Source of the DNA: Desulfobacteraceae bacterium
Lineage (GTDB): Bacteria; Desulfobacterota; Desulfobacteria; Desulfobacterales; UBA5852
Assembly (NCBI GenBank): GCA_014237395.1
Contig: JABZFP010000041.1
Span: 565,493-629,492, forward strand
Direction of reading: 5' to 3'
Length of the DNA: 64,000 nucleotides
The notes below the pieces were generated by a model that worked only from the letters and a program-made list of their open reading frames with translations, did no database searches and was not told the origin of the DNA. The translations under genes and the position numbers were made by a program. Shown here piece by piece: positions 1 through 8,644 of this stretch. The number at the start of each line of letters is the position of its first letter. Position 1 is the stretch's first letter.

Positions 1-316
1 GATGAGGGGTCCGGCGGTTGCGGCGCTCATCTTCGGATACGACATGGCAGTAGGTCTGTGCGTTCTGGCTGATACAGCGGCGTTCCTCCGCCGACAGTGT
101 GAGGTAGCCTGAAAAAAGGCCTGCAAGCTCAACGAGTGTGTGATGGTAGAACCGGGTCAGGCAGCAGCTATCGTCACACCCCCGGCATTCAAAACTATAA
201 CGATCGGCCGCCGCGGCGTAGCGGGCATCCATAGCCGCATAGATGGCCTGCAATTGCCGGATGGCATCGGCCTGCCCCGTGAGGATGTCTTGCAACTGGC
301 GGTAGGATAAAGGCAT
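1..316 (-). CDS. YkgJ-like cysteine-cluster protein, partial (C-terminus off the left edge)
   Basis: The reading frame opens with ATG at 316 on the minus strand and stays open to the window edge, giving about 105 residues. The visible protein begins MPLSYRQLQDILTG and carries the cluster C-R-G-C-D-D-S-C-C near residues 43-51. That spacing (CxxC, three residues, CC) is typical of the YkgJ/UPF0153 zinc- or iron-binding family, whose function is poorly known. It lies 13 bp downstream of the dGTPase gene on the same strand, so the two are probably co-transcribed. A second, complete protein with a similar cysteine pattern is encoded at 47100-47795. The family call rests on one motif in a truncated protein. 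Confidence 0.7.
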   Translation of the reverse strand, partial: MPLSYRQLQDILTGQADAIRQLQAIYAAMDARYAAAADRYSFECRGCDDSCCLTRFYHHTLVELAGLFSGYLTLSAEERRCISQNAQTYCHVVSEDERRNRRTPH

Positions 317-329
317 TGGCTGAGGTTCG

Positions 330-1445
330 TCAGATCGTTGGGGAAGGAAAGAAAATGCGCTTATAGAGGTTCATGGCATAGCGGTCGGTCATGCTGGCCA
401 GTAAATCGCACACAAGCCGTTCGCGCGGCTGCGAGCGGTCATTACAGCCGTTCATTTCCATGGATCGCAACTCTTGCTGCAGATCGGACTCGTTTCCGAG
501 AAAGTGCGCATATAAATCGGACAGAATTTTTTTGGCTTTGACGAACTCCTGATGGACTTTGTCCGAGCGATAGACGTTTTCGTAGAGAAAATGCCGCAAG
601 GTCTGCATGGCCTCATTGACGGAACCACTCATTTGCAAATCCAGGCCACTATCGGTGGTGCAGCTGTTGGTAATCAAATCGCGGATCATGCGGATGGCGC
701 GTTCGGAGTGCGAGTTTCCCAGTATGCGCAGACATACCTCCGGAACCTGACGGGCGTCAATAACACCGCTACGAATGGCATCATCCAGATCATGGTTCAA
801 ATAAGCCATGATGTCGGCGAAACGAACAATACGGCCTTCGACGGAAATGGGCAGTTCCGCAGGATTGTCCGGCATCACCCGGCCGAATCCTTTGGAATGC
901 TTAAGAATGCCGTCGCGCACCGCCAACGTCAGATTTAATCCCCGTCCGTTGTTTTCGAGGCGGTCGACGACGCGCAGGCTTTGCTTGTTGTGAGTAAATC
1001 CAGGGGAATAGATCTCCTTGAGCGCCATTTCGCCACCGTGCCCGAACGGGGTGTGTCCCAGATCGTGTCCCAAGGCGATGGCTTCGGCCAGGTCTTCATT
1101 CAGGAACATGGCCCGCGCGATGGTGCGGGCGATTTGAGCGACCTCCAGTGTATGCGTGAGACGGGTGCGATATTCGTCACCCAGGGGATTGAGGAAGACC
1201 TGGGTCTTGTATTTCAAGCGGCGAAAGGCATTGGAGTAAACGATTCGGTCGCGGTCTTGTTGAAAGGCCGTGCGAACCGGACAGGGCGCGGTATCCATGA
1301 CACGTCGGCGGGCTTTGGAACTCAAGCTGCCATAGGAAGACATAAACCGCCGTTCCCGGGCTTCAAATTGTTCCCGGAGAGACTCGGCGGGCCCTTCGCC
1401 ATTTATGTTGGGCCCCATTCTGTGGGATACCGGGCTAAAATTCAT
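330..1445 (-). CDS. dgt: Deoxyguanosinetriphosphate triphosphohydrolase-like protein
   Basis: A 371-residue HD-superfamily phosphohydrolase that would split dNTPs (classically dGTP) into deoxynucleoside and triphosphate. The metal site is visible: His98 in the segment THTLEVAQIAR, then His127-Asp128 within GHDLGHTPFGHGGE. The upstream FRRLKYKTQVF segment is also characteristic of the dGTPase-like family. The annotated start gives MNFSPVSHRMG; the second Met (residue 10) is an alternative. Length fits the shorter dGTPase-like branch rather than the roughly 500-residue E. coli enzyme. It is followed at 13 bp by the cysteine-cluster gene, suggesting a two-gene unit. Substrate specificity cannot be read from sequence. 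Confidence 0.93.
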   Translation of the reverse strand: MNFSPVSHRMGPNINGEGPAESLREQFEARERRFMSSYGSLSSKARRRVMDTAPCPVRTAFQQDRDRIVYSNAFRRLKYKTQVFLNPLGDEYRTRLTHTLEVAQIARTIARAMFLNEDLAEAIALGHDLGHTPFGHGGEMALKEIYSPGFTHNKQSLRVVDRLENNGRGLNLTLAVRDGILKHSKGFGRVMPDNPAELPISVEGRIVRFADIMAYLNHDLDDAIRSGVIDARQVPEVCLRILGNSHSERAIRMIRDLITNSCTTDSGLDLQMSGSVNEAMQTLRHFLYENVYRSDKVHQEFVKAKKILSDLYAHFLGNESDLQQELRSMEMNGCNDRSQPRERLVCDLLASMTDRYAMNLYKRIFFPSPTI

Positions 1446-1574
1446 GACTTTACATAGGGTGTTACGGAAACTAAGTTAGTGCCTGATTCATATCTTCGAC
1501 AAGATTCTATCCGGCTTTAAGGGGCCTTGTAAAGGTCTAATGCATTCAAGAGGTAAAAGGACGGAGGCTGTCAA

Positions 1575-2135
1575 TTGGGGGGACACCATCTCGTTTTGGG
1601 CGAAACGGTCGATTATTTGACCGGTGAAATCCGCGAAGACACCCTTGACGAGCGTTACCGTCAGGAGATCGCCCGCCTGCTGGTAGAGGACAAGGGGTTC
1701 CGCCGGGAAGATCTGACACCCCGGGTTTCCATCGATATTGACCTGGGTGACAAACAGGCAAGGGTGCGGCTCGACCTGATCGTTCATTTTAACGAGCGAA
1801 TCGTGCTGCTGATTAAATACGCCCCCGGATCCCTGACGACACGCCATCAAGTCGCGATTGCCGCTTCCAGACTCTTGGCGCCCTATCAGATCCCCTTCAG
1901 TGTGGTTACGAATGGTAAGGATGCCGATATCCTAAACAATTACACGGGGGAAGGGATTGAAAGCGGTCTTGACCGGATTTTTTCGCGAAAGGCATTGGAA
2001 ACCCGCATTCGGTCCTGTGACGTCCGGCCGGTTTCTCGCCACCATCGCGAGCTGGCGGCCCGGATCCTCTATGCTTACGAGGTGGATGGACGCTGTCCCT
2101 GCGACGACAGCGTGTGTGAGTACGAGCACCGCTGA
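1575..2135 (+). CDS. HsdR N-terminal-like (type I restriction R subunit N-domain) stand-alone protein
   Basis: A 186-residue protein starting at TTG 1575, supported by a strong Shine-Dalgarno sequence (AGGACGGAGG) ending about 7 nt upstream. The segment with RVSIDIDLGDKQARVRLDLIV and VLLIKYAPGSL resembles the PD-(D/E)xK-like HSDR_N_2 domain found as a single-domain protein in many Desulfobacterota. No helicase or specificity subunit is nearby, so it is not part of a restriction system here. The C-terminus ends with a small Cys/His-containing tail (RCPCDDSVCEYEHR). The nuclease fold is a family inference; catalytic activity is not established. Confidence 0.65.
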   Translation: MGGHHLVLGETVDYLTGEIREDTLDERYRQEIARLLVEDKGFRREDLTPRVSIDIDLGDKQARVRLDLIVHFNERIVLLIKYAPGSLTTRHQVAIAASRLLAPYQIPFSVVTNGKDADILNNYTGEGIESGLDRIFSRKALETRIRSCDVRPVSRHHRELAARILYAYEVDGRCPCDDSVCEYEHR

Positions 2136-2169
2136 ATTTTCGGAAAATGGTATACGGGAAAAGGATCTA

Positions 2170-2670
2170 ATGGGTGATCACGATTTCATGGCGCAAGCCA
2201 TAAAGGAGGCACGCCAAGCCTTAACGATAGGGGAGTTCCCGGTGGGATGCGTCATTGTGCATCAGGACCGCATCATCGCCAGTGGTGCCCGCTCAGGAAC
2301 CCGTTCGCGACGACCCAACGAAATCGATCATGCCGAGATGGCGGCTTTGAGGCGCCTGGATGCCGCGGATGCCGATTTTCCCCCGGAGGATCTGGTCGTA
2401 TACAGCACCATGGAGCCCTGCCTGATGTGCTTTGCGGCGTTGACGTTGAGCCGTATCGGGCGGGTGGTATATGCCTATGAAGACGTTATGGGCGGTGGCA
2501 CCCGGTGCGACTTCGCATCGTTGCCACCCCTCTACCAGGCATTGAAGCCACGCGTAACTGGGGGGGTCATGCGAGCCGCCAGCGTCGATTTGTTTCAGAC
2601 ATTTTTTGCGGATCCGGCCAATGACTATTGGAAGGGCAGTCTGCTGGCGCGCTATACGGCAGGGCAGTAA
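2170..2670 (+). CDS. Nucleoside/tRNA adenosine deaminase family (TadA-like)
   Basis: A 166-residue zinc deaminase beginning MGDHDFMAQAIKEAR. The zinc site reads H-A-E in DHAEMAAL (His ligand plus catalytic Glu) and PCxxC in MEPCLMC. The N-terminal EFPVGCVIV segment is the usual substrate-side strand. TadA enzymes convert A34 to inosine in tRNA-Arg; guanine/cytosine deaminases share this fold. The GGGTRCDFASLP segment after the second motif and the C-terminal extension differ from classical TadA, so a free-nucleoside substrate is also possible. The reading frame extends upstream to 1957, overlapping the previous gene, but ATG 2170 has an AAAAGGA ribosome site and matches the family N-terminus. 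Confidence 0.8.
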   Translation: MGDHDFMAQAIKEARQALTIGEFPVGCVIVHQDRIIASGARSGTRSRRPNEIDHAEMAALRRLDAADADFPPEDLVVYSTMEPCLMCFAALTLSRIGRVVYAYEDVMGGGTRCDFASLPPLYQALKPRVTGGVMRAASVDLFQTFFADPANDYWKGSLLARYTAGQ

Positions 2671-2732
2671 CCGTTTGGCGATCCTTCCGGTACCCTACGT
2701 AAATACCTGCTCAAGGGGCTTTCCGTCGTCAA

Positions 2733-2758
2733 TTTTACTTGCATTTTTTACTTGCATT
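2733..2758. repeat. Perfect 13-bp tandem duplication in the infC leader
   Basis: The unit TTTTACTTGCATT occurs twice head to tail (2733-2745 and 2746-2758). The second copy supplies a -35-like TTGCAT. It may be a promoter duplication or a binding site; function unknown. Confidence 0.8.
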
Positions 2759-2780
2759 TCCTAAGGTTGTCCGATATAGG
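2753..2780 (+). promoter_or_regulatory. Candidate promoter for infC-rpmI-rplT
   Basis: TTGCAT (2753-2758), 16-nt spacer, TATAGG (2775-2780). It sits at the head of a leader of about 140 nt before the infC start. The leader has no convincing gene and could hold translation control, as infC/rplT leaders do elsewhere. The match is moderate and untested. Confidence 0.4.
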
Positions 2781-2917
2781 CAACTTTCTACACAGTTGCA
2801 TATGCCCTCGTTCATAGGTGCATAGATGGTAGGATGCGCTTTTTTGACCGCACCGGGCTTGACGAACAGCACCCCGTCGGTCACTGTGAAACCCTAATTC
2901 TGTTGGGAGGTGGAAGC

Positions 2918-3457
2918 ATAGCTCAACCAAGAAGGACATTTCAGCCAAACAGGTCGGATCGTGTTAATATCAACCGCGATATACGCGCGCGCGAAGTCAG
3001 AGTGATTGACCCCGAAGGCAACCAGCTGGGTGTTGTGCCGATAGAAGAAGCCTTGACGGCCGCCGCTGGTTTTGGTCTTGATTTGGTGGAAGTTTCGCCC
3101 AGCGCAGCCCCTCCGGTTTGCAAAATAATGGACTATGGGCGCTACAAATACGAGCAGACCAAAAAGAAGCAGGAAGCCAAAAAGAAACAAAGCACCTTCC
3201 AGGTAAAAGAAATCAAAGTTCGGCCAAAGACCGGCGATCACGATCTGATGACTAAAATCGGCCATATCCGGAAATTTCTTGGGCGGAAGGATAAAGTTAA
3301 GGTGACGGTTGTTTTCCGGGGGCGTGAAATTACGCTTTCAGACCGTGGGCGAGAGTTGTTGCAGCGAATTGCGACCGACCTTGAAGAGATTGCCATCGTT
3401 GAGCAGTATCCCAAGTTCGAAGGCCGCACCATGATGATGGTCTTGTCGCCGAAATAA
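2918..3457 (+). CDS. infC: Translation initiation factor IF-3, apparent ATA start codon
   Basis: IF-3 binds the 30S subunit, keeps it apart from 50S and proofreads start-codon selection. The protein contains RVNINRDIRAREVRVIDPEGNQLG-type N-domain sequence, the Lys-rich linker (KYEQTKKKQEAKKK) and the C-domain GDHDLMTKIGHIRKFL. The open frame continues upstream to 2834. However, the best ribosome site (GGGAGGTG, 2905-2912) lies 5 nt before an in-frame ATA at 2918. That start gives 179 residues, matching normal IF-3 length. Non-AUG starts (AUU in E. coli) are the basis of IF-3 autoregulation, so ATA is credible. It heads the conserved infC-rpmI-rplT-pheST cluster. Confidence 0.95.
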   Translation: MAQPRRTFQPNRSDRVNINRDIRAREVRVIDPEGNQLGVVPIEEALTAAAGFGLDLVEVSPSAAPPVCKIMDYGRYKYEQTKKKQEAKKKQSTFQVKEIKVRPKTGDHDLMTKIGHIRKFLGRKDKVKVTVVFRGREITLSDRGRELLQRIATDLEEIAIVEQYPKFEGRTMMMVLSPK

Positions 3458-3683
3458 TTTGGACGACAGCCCCTTTTTATTCGCTTAGCTTTCAACGGCC
3501 GCTGGGTTGCTCCAGCGCGTGATTCAAATGAGCGTTGCGGCATTCGCAACGGAGTTGGCGTGGGCCTGTAAAAATCCGGCCGCGCCAAAGCTTTTTTGGC
3601 GATGATGGCGCCATATTGAAAAATTTGCAGGAGGCTAGCCGCGAGTGCCAAGCCCCTCATAAATATCACAAGGAGATATACGC

Positions 3684-3881
3684 ATGCCAAAAATCAAAAC
3701 CAACCGTGCGGCAGCAAAGCGGTTTAAAAAGACAGGCTCCGGCAAGTTTGTCTATAATAAATCCCATGCCAGCCACATTTTGACGAAAAAATCGCGGAAG
3801 CGGAAACGTTCGCTGCGCCAAAGCCAGATTATTGACAAATCCGATATGCGTGAATTGCGGTTGTTGCTGCCCAACGGGTAA
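3684..3881 (+). CDS. rpmI: 50S ribosomal protein L35
   Basis: 65 residues, starting MPKIKTNRAAAKRFKKTGSGK, the hallmark L35 N-terminus, with a basic KKSRKRKRSLR segment. A strong AAGGAGATATA ribosome site precedes ATG 3684. It is a structural component of the large subunit. Position between infC and rplT is the conserved order. The roughly 225-nt gap after infC is not covered by a gene; I see no clear hairpin terminator there. Confidence 0.98.
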   Translation: MPKIKTNRAAAKRFKKTGSGKFVYNKSHASHILTKKSRKRKRSLRQSQIIDKSDMRELRLLLPNG

Positions 3882-4020
3882 GGCATCCGGTGCACGACGG
3901 GCTCTGTTGTGCGCGGCCCGACAATACGATTGAAAATGGCCGCTCCCTGAAACACGCGCATGTCTTTCAAGACGCGCGCAATGTTTGGAGGGGGTAAAAA
4001 AGGCCTGAGGAGAAGACACC

Positions 4021-4365
4021 ATGCGAATTAAAAGAGGGTTCAAAGCCCGCAGACGGCGAAAAAAAGTATTGAAACTGGCCAAGGGGTTTCGTGGCGGCCA
4101 CAGTAAATTATTCCGGACGGCAGCGGATGCGGTCGACAAGGCCCTCATGTACGCTTACCGTGATCGCCGGGTCCGCAAACGCGACTTCAGGCGATTGTGG
4201 ATCGTTAGAATCAATGCAGCGGCGCGCATGAATGACCTGTCCTACAGCAGGTTCATGCATGGACTTAAAAATACGGGCATTGAGCTGGATCGAAAAATAT
4301 TGGCCGATCTCGCCGTTTCCGATCCCGCCGGTTTTACCCAAATTGCCACTCTGGCATCGCAGTAA
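4021..4365 (+). CDS. rplT: 50S ribosomal protein L20
   Basis: 114 residues starting MRIKRGFKARRRRKKVLKLAKGF-like, the classic L20 N-terminal basic tail, followed by GGHSKLFRTA and RRLWIVRINAAARMNDLSYSRF. L20 is needed for early 50S assembly and in many bacteria represses its own operon by binding the infC-rpmI leader. The roughly 140-nt rpmI-rplT spacer could serve that purpose here, which is an inference only. Confidence 0.98.
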   Translation: MRIKRGFKARRRRKKVLKLAKGFRGGHSKLFRTAADAVDKALMYAYRDRRVRKRDFRRLWIVRINAAARMNDLSYSRFMHGLKNTGIELDRKILADLAVSDPAGFTQIATLASQ

Positions 4366-4390
4366 CGTCAATACCTGATCGGGGTGATGC

Positions 4391-4424
4391 GTGGCAGGCT
4401 GTTTTCCCCTCAAGGGCCTGCCAC
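4391..4424 (+). terminator. Hairpin between rplT and pheS (terminator or attenuator)
   Basis: Perfect 9-bp stem GTGGCAGGC / GCCTGCCAC (4391-4399 and 4416-4424) with a 16-nt loop. It is followed by a C/T-rich tract rather than a clean U-run, so it is a weak intrinsic terminator or an attenuation element before pheST. Confidence 0.5.
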
Positions 4425-4476
4425 CCCCTTCCCCTGCTATTTTTCCTCCCCTAAGCATAAAGATTGAGCGACAACT

Positions 4477-5484
4477 GTGGATAAGTCGATAGATGAAATA
4501 TATCAGGAGGCTCACGACGCATTAGTCGGCGTGTCCGACCTTGAGGCCCTGGAGGCGATTAACGTGCGCTATTTGGGGCGCAAGGGACGTTTGACAGCCT
4601 TTTTACGGAATATTGCCAGCCTGCCGCCGGAGCAACGCGCAGAAGCCGGAAAAAAGGCCAATATTGCCAAGAAGAAGCTCGAAGCCGCCATCAAAGATCA
4701 TGGCGAACGCCTCAAGGCGGGTGTGGAAAAGCGCGAGGAGGGGATCGACGTCTCTCTCCCGGGACGCCCGTTAACGCCGGGCGCACTGCATCCCATCACG
4801 CGGATAACGCGCGAAATTTGCGATATTTTCGAACGGATGGGGTTCAGCATCGCCGAAGGCCCTGAAGTGGAGCTGGATTACTATAATTTCGAGGCCCTCA
4901 ATGTCCCGAAATATCATCCGGCGCGCGACATGCAGGATACGTTTTATGTATCTGACAATATTGTCTTGCGGACCCAGACATCGCCGATGCAGATAAGGGT
5001 CATGGAAAAACAGTCACCCCCGGTGGCCGTTATTGCTCCCGGAAAAGTTTATCGCTGCGATTCCGACCTGACCCACACCCCGATGTTTCATCAGGTGGAA
5101 GGCTTGCTTGTTGATGACCAGGTATCGTTTGCGGATTTGAAAGGCACCTTGACCGCGTTTGTGCATGCCATGTTCGATGCGCAGACAAGTTTGCGATTCC
5201 GTCCGAGCTTTTTCCCCTTTACCGAGCCGAGTGCCGAGGTCGATATCCTGTGCGTGATGTGCCGCGGAAAGGGATGTCGTGTCTGTTCCCACTCCGGGTG
5301 GCTGGAAATACTGGGGTCCGGAATGGTGCATCCCAATGTGTTCCGGAGTGTCGGATATGACACGACACAGTATTCCGGATTTGCTTTCGGAATGGGGGTT
5401 GAGCGTATCGCCATGCTGAAATACGGCATTGATGATATCCGCAAGTTCTTCAACAATGATTTGAGATTTCTGAGGCAATTTTAG
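4477..5484 (+). CDS. pheS: Phenylalanine-tRNA ligase alpha subunit
   Basis: 335 residues; catalytic subunit of the alpha2-beta2 synthetase that charges tRNA-Phe. It starts at GTG 4477 (VDKSIDEIY). It has the N-terminal coiled-coil that contacts tRNA, then the class II core: motif 2 region with FHQVEGLLVD, and motif 3 GFAFGMGVERIAML near the C-terminus. The gene is followed by pheT after one base, so the two are translationally coupled. Confidence 0.98.
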   Translation: MDKSIDEIYQEAHDALVGVSDLEALEAINVRYLGRKGRLTAFLRNIASLPPEQRAEAGKKANIAKKKLEAAIKDHGERLKAGVEKREEGIDVSLPGRPLTPGALHPITRITREICDIFERMGFSIAEGPEVELDYYNFEALNVPKYHPARDMQDTFYVSDNIVLRTQTSPMQIRVMEKQSPPVAVIAPGKVYRCDSDLTHTPMFHQVEGLLVDDQVSFADLKGTLTAFVHAMFDAQTSLRFRPSFFPFTEPSAEVDILCVMCRGKGCRVCSHSGWLEILGSGMVHPNVFRSVGYDTTQYSGFAFGMGVERIAMLKYGIDDIRKFFNNDLRFLRQF

Positions 5485-5485
5485 T

Positions 5486-7903
5486 ATGAAAGTCAGTTTG
5501 AGTTGGCTGAAAGAATATGTTGCCCTCGAGTGGGATGCCGAGCGTTTGGCTGAGGGGTTGACCATGGCCGGCCTCGAGGTGGATGCGCTTTACGACCGTT
5601 TTGAATATTTGCGGCACATCAAAGTTGCCCAGGTTAAATCGGTAGCGGCGCACCCCAATGCTGACAAGCTGAAGATATGCGAGGTTTCCACCGGAAGCGA
5701 AAATGCGACCGTCGTTTGCGGGGCGCCCAATGTGTCGGCCGGCATGATGACCGCGCTGGCCCTGCCGGGAACCGTTTTGCCGGACGGGCGCACCTTAACG
5801 GAAACCAAAATTCGCGGGGTTGTTTCACATGGCATGCTGTGCAGTGAGGCGGAGTTGGAATTGGGCACCGACCAAAGCGGTATCTGGGAGCTTTCGGAAG
5901 AGTTGCCCCTCGGGGCATCCCTTGCCGAAGCATTGCACCTTTCCGATTTTGTGCTGGAAATCGATCTGACGCCCAATCGACCGGATTGCCTGAGCCTGAT
6001 CGGAATTGCCCGTGAAGCCGCAGCGTTGCAAGGAAAGACACTGCAGTACCCCGACATTAAACGGACGGATCCCGGCCAGGCCATTTCGGATCTTACCAGT
6101 GTGACCATTGAAGATCCGGACTTATGTCCGCGCTACACGGCGCGTTTGATCGACGGGATAACCATCGGCCCGTCACCGGCCTGGCTTCAGGATCGTGTTC
6201 GATCGGTCGGTATGCGTCCGATCAATAATGTTGTGGATGTTACCAATTTTGTGATGATGGAGCTGGGTCAACCGCTGCACGCTTTCGATTTTGATCGGCT
6301 GGCCGGCCACCGCATCATTGTGCGGCGTGCCCGTCAAGGGGAAACCTTCATTTCGCTGGACAACAAAACGCGCGTCCTTGACAGCGAGATGCTGATGATT
6401 TGCGATGGGGAAAAACCGGTGGGGATCGGCGGCGTCATGGGGGGCTTGAACTCCGAGGTTCGCGCCTCGACGCAGCGGGTGCTGCTGGAAAGCGCCTGTT
6501 TCCAACCGGTTAGTATCCGCAGAACAGCGAAACGGTTGAACTTGAATTCGGAGGCGTCTCATCGCTTTGAGCGGGGCGTCGATCCTCAGGGGGCATTGGC
6601 GGCGTTGAATCGTGCGGCCCAGCTGATTGCCGAACTCGGGCAGGGATCGCTGGTCGACGGCCACATTGACGTTCATCCCGGAGCACAGGAAATCCCGCCC
6701 ATCCGACTCGATGTGGCCCGAACCAACCGTCTGCTGGGTACCTCGATTAGTGCCGAAGAGATCTGCCGATTGTTACAAGCCATTGAAATCAAGGCTGAAT
6801 CTTCAGAAAATGGGGCGTTCATTGATAGCTGGCCCCCGTCTTTCCGGGTCGATATTCATCAGCCCGAGGATTTGCTTGAAGAAATTGCACGGCTCTGGGG
6901 GTACGGCCGTATCAAGACCAGCGTGCCCCGTGTTGCCACGGGAAGTGCACGGCCAAACCGCACTCTTGATGTCAAGCGCGCGGTACGGTCTTTTATGAAT
7001 GGTTTTGGCTTCACAGAGGCCATCACCTACAGTTTTATCAGCGCGCATGCCGTAGATCAATTGCGGCTTGCTGAAGATGATGCGCGTCGGAATACCGTCC
7101 GGATTCTCAATCCGTTGACAGAGGACCAGAATGTCATGCGGACATCCCTCGTCCCGGGCTTGGTGGAAACGGCCGTCCGCAACATTGCCCAGCAAATAAA
7201 AGATTTGAAGATTTTTGAAATTGGTAAAACCTTTATCAGCCGGGGAATAGACAACCAGCCTGATGAAAGTGTCATCCTGGCAGCGCTTTGGACCGGTGCC
7301 CGCCATGAAAGCATCTGGAACCGGGATACCGTCCCTTGTGACTTTTATGATATAAAAGGTGTTTTAGAGGGATTGCTGTTCGGACTGCGACTGGCGCGTA
7401 TCCAATTCATACGCTCCGAAGGACGCCAGGCCCCCTATTTGCGCTGTGGCGCCGCGGCGGATATTGTCATTGCCGGTCAGCGTGTCGGCTGCCTGGGAGA
7501 AATGCATGAAACCGTTCTGGCCGATTTCAATTTAAAACAACCGGCGTTTCTGTTTGAAATCGATCTCGATCGCCTGACCCATCTCATTCCTGAAAGCCCG
7601 CAAGCGGTTCCCCTGCCGCGCTACCCTTCCACCTCCAGGGATATCACGCTCATCGTGGATGACGATCTTGAGGCGCAGGCGGTTCTGCTGGGTATTCGCG
7701 AGAAGGACCACGAGCTGGTGGAGGACGTATCGATTTTTGATGTGTTCAAAGGGCATCCGATTCCCGCCGGCAAGAAGAGCCTTTCATTGCGCGTGATCTA
7801 TCGTTCCCCCCGTGGTACACTCGAGGATGAGACGGTCAACACGATTCATCGTGAATTGACGCATCAGCTTTTGACGGCATTCAAAGCGGATCTGCCATCC
7901 TGA
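5486..7903 (+). CDS. pheT: Phenylalanine-tRNA ligase beta subunit
   Basis: 805 residues, normal for the family. Domains in order: N-terminal tRNA-binding OB-fold (about 40-150, including AHPNADKLKICEVSTG), B3/B4 editing region (about 210-385, including MRPINNVVDVTNFVM), B5 domain, catalytic-like core, and C-terminal ferredoxin-like anticodon-binding domain (PRYPSTSRDITLIVDDD onward). It edits mischarged Tyr-tRNA-Phe and completes the heterotetramer with PheS. Confidence 0.98.
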   Translation: MKVSLSWLKEYVALEWDAERLAEGLTMAGLEVDALYDRFEYLRHIKVAQVKSVAAHPNADKLKICEVSTGSENATVVCGAPNVSAGMMTALALPGTVLPDGRTLTETKIRGVVSHGMLCSEAELELGTDQSGIWELSEELPLGASLAEALHLSDFVLEIDLTPNRPDCLSLIGIAREAAALQGKTLQYPDIKRTDPGQAISDLTSVTIEDPDLCPRYTARLIDGITIGPSPAWLQDRVRSVGMRPINNVVDVTNFVMMELGQPLHAFDFDRLAGHRIIVRRARQGETFISLDNKTRVLDSEMLMICDGEKPVGIGGVMGGLNSEVRASTQRVLLESACFQPVSIRRTAKRLNLNSEASHRFERGVDPQGALAALNRAAQLIAELGQGSLVDGHIDVHPGAQEIPPIRLDVARTNRLLGTSISAEEICRLLQAIEIKAESSENGAFIDSWPPSFRVDIHQPEDLLEEIARLWGYGRIKTSVPRVATGSARPNRTLDVKRAVRSFMNGFGFTEAITYSFISAHAVDQLRLAEDDARRNTVRILNPLTEDQNVMRTSLVPGLVETAVRNIAQQIKDLKIFEIGKTFISRGIDNQPDESVILAALWTGARHESIWNRDTVPCDFYDIKGVLEGLLFGLRLARIQFIRSEGRQAPYLRCGAAADIVIAGQRVGCLGEMHETVLADFNLKQPAFLFEIDLDRLTHLIPESPQAVPLPRYPSTSRDITLIVDDDLEAQAVLLGIREKDHELVEDVSIFDVFKGHPIPAGKKSLSLRVIYRSPRGTLEDETVNTIHRELTHQLLTAFKADLPS

Positions 7904-7943
7904 GGAGGGTGGATAGCCTGCGGCCATTCATACCGGAGGAATT

Positions 7944-8276
7944 ATGTCTTCCGAGGTGAAACGACCGAAGAAACTGTATTACCGTATCGGGGAAGTCAGC
8001 GCGATAACGGGTGTTCCCTCTTATGTTTTGCGCTTCTGGGAAGGTGAGTTTCCCAGCATCAAACCCCAAAGAACCGATTCCGGGCAGCGGCTCTATCGAC
8101 CGGTGGATGTCGAACGCATCTGCGAGATAAAAGATTTGCTGCATCGACAAAAGTTTACCATTCAGGGGGCCCGACAGTTTTTACGACGTCGCGAGAAGCT
8201 CCCGTCAGACGATCTGTGGGAGGCGTTGGAATCTGTTAAGAAAGAGCTTCGAGCCATTCGGAAACTGCTGAGGTAA
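7944..8276 (+). CDS. MerR-family transcriptional regulator
   Basis: 110 residues. The N-terminal winged helix reads YYRIGEVSAITGVPSYVLRFWEGEF, the MerR DNA-binding signature. The DSGQRLYRPVDVERICEIKDLL segment and a short C-terminal helix follow. It lacks the long effector domain of classical MerR sensors and resembles the short regulator that sits downstream of pheT in many Desulfobacterota and Geobacter-like genomes (the place ihfA occupies in E. coli). Good ribosome site GGAGG precedes ATG 7944. The target is unknown. Confidence 0.9.
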   Translation: MSSEVKRPKKLYYRIGEVSAITGVPSYVLRFWEGEFPSIKPQRTDSGQRLYRPVDVERICEIKDLLHRQKFTIQGARQFLRRREKLPSDDLWEALESVKKELRAIRKLLR

Positions 8277-8346
8277 CAGGTTGAATGCCCCCTTTGCGGG
8301 TATTTCCGCCCGGGCATGATTTTAGGGGCGGGAATGGTTAAACGTG

Positions 8347-8375
8347 TTGACAAAGAACGGTTTTTGTCCTAAATA
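8347..8375 (+). promoter_or_regulatory. Near-consensus sigma-70 promoter of the tRNA-Gly gene
   Basis: TTGACA (8347-8352), exactly 17-nt spacer, TAAATA (8370-8375). Predicted transcription start is about 8382, some 7 nt before the mature tRNA 5' end. This is the clearest promoter in the window. Confidence 0.85.
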
Positions 8376-8388
8376 GGGATGCTCGGAA

Positions 8389-8464
8389 GCGGGCATAGCT
8401 CAGTTGGTAGAGTACAAGCTTCCCAAGCTTGGTGTCGCGAGTTCGAATCTCGTTGCCCGCTCCA
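8389..8464 (+). tRNA. tRNA-Gly (anticodon CCC)
   Basis: 76 nt with a full cloverleaf. The acceptor GCGGGCA pairs with TGCCCGC, the D arm is GCTC-AGTTGGTA-GAGT, and the anticodon arm is CAAGC-TTCCCAA-GCTTG, placing CCC at the anticodon. The T arm is GCGAG-TTCGAAT-CTCGT. The discriminator T and CCA are encoded in the DNA. It reads GGG codons. Confidence 0.97.
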
Positions 8465-8596
8465 TTTCCGCCTTTTTCAAAAGGTCGTTCAAGGGAAACG
8501 TTATGTATGGAACCGGGAAAGTAATCTATCGATCATGGTGCCTTGCATGAGTACATAACGTCTCACGCCATTTTTAACGGTGTACCTGGTTTTGGA

Positions 8597-8622
8597 AACG
8601 GGCGGTTGCCCGTTTTTTGTTT
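8597..8622 (+). terminator. Intrinsic terminator upstream of rimP
   Basis: Stem AACGGGC / GCCCGTT (8597-8603, 8608-8614) with tetraloop GGTT and a T-rich tail. It would end the tRNA transcript just before rimP. Confidence 0.85.
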
Positions 8623-8644
8623 TTTTGAGCGGTGGTAGAAAATA

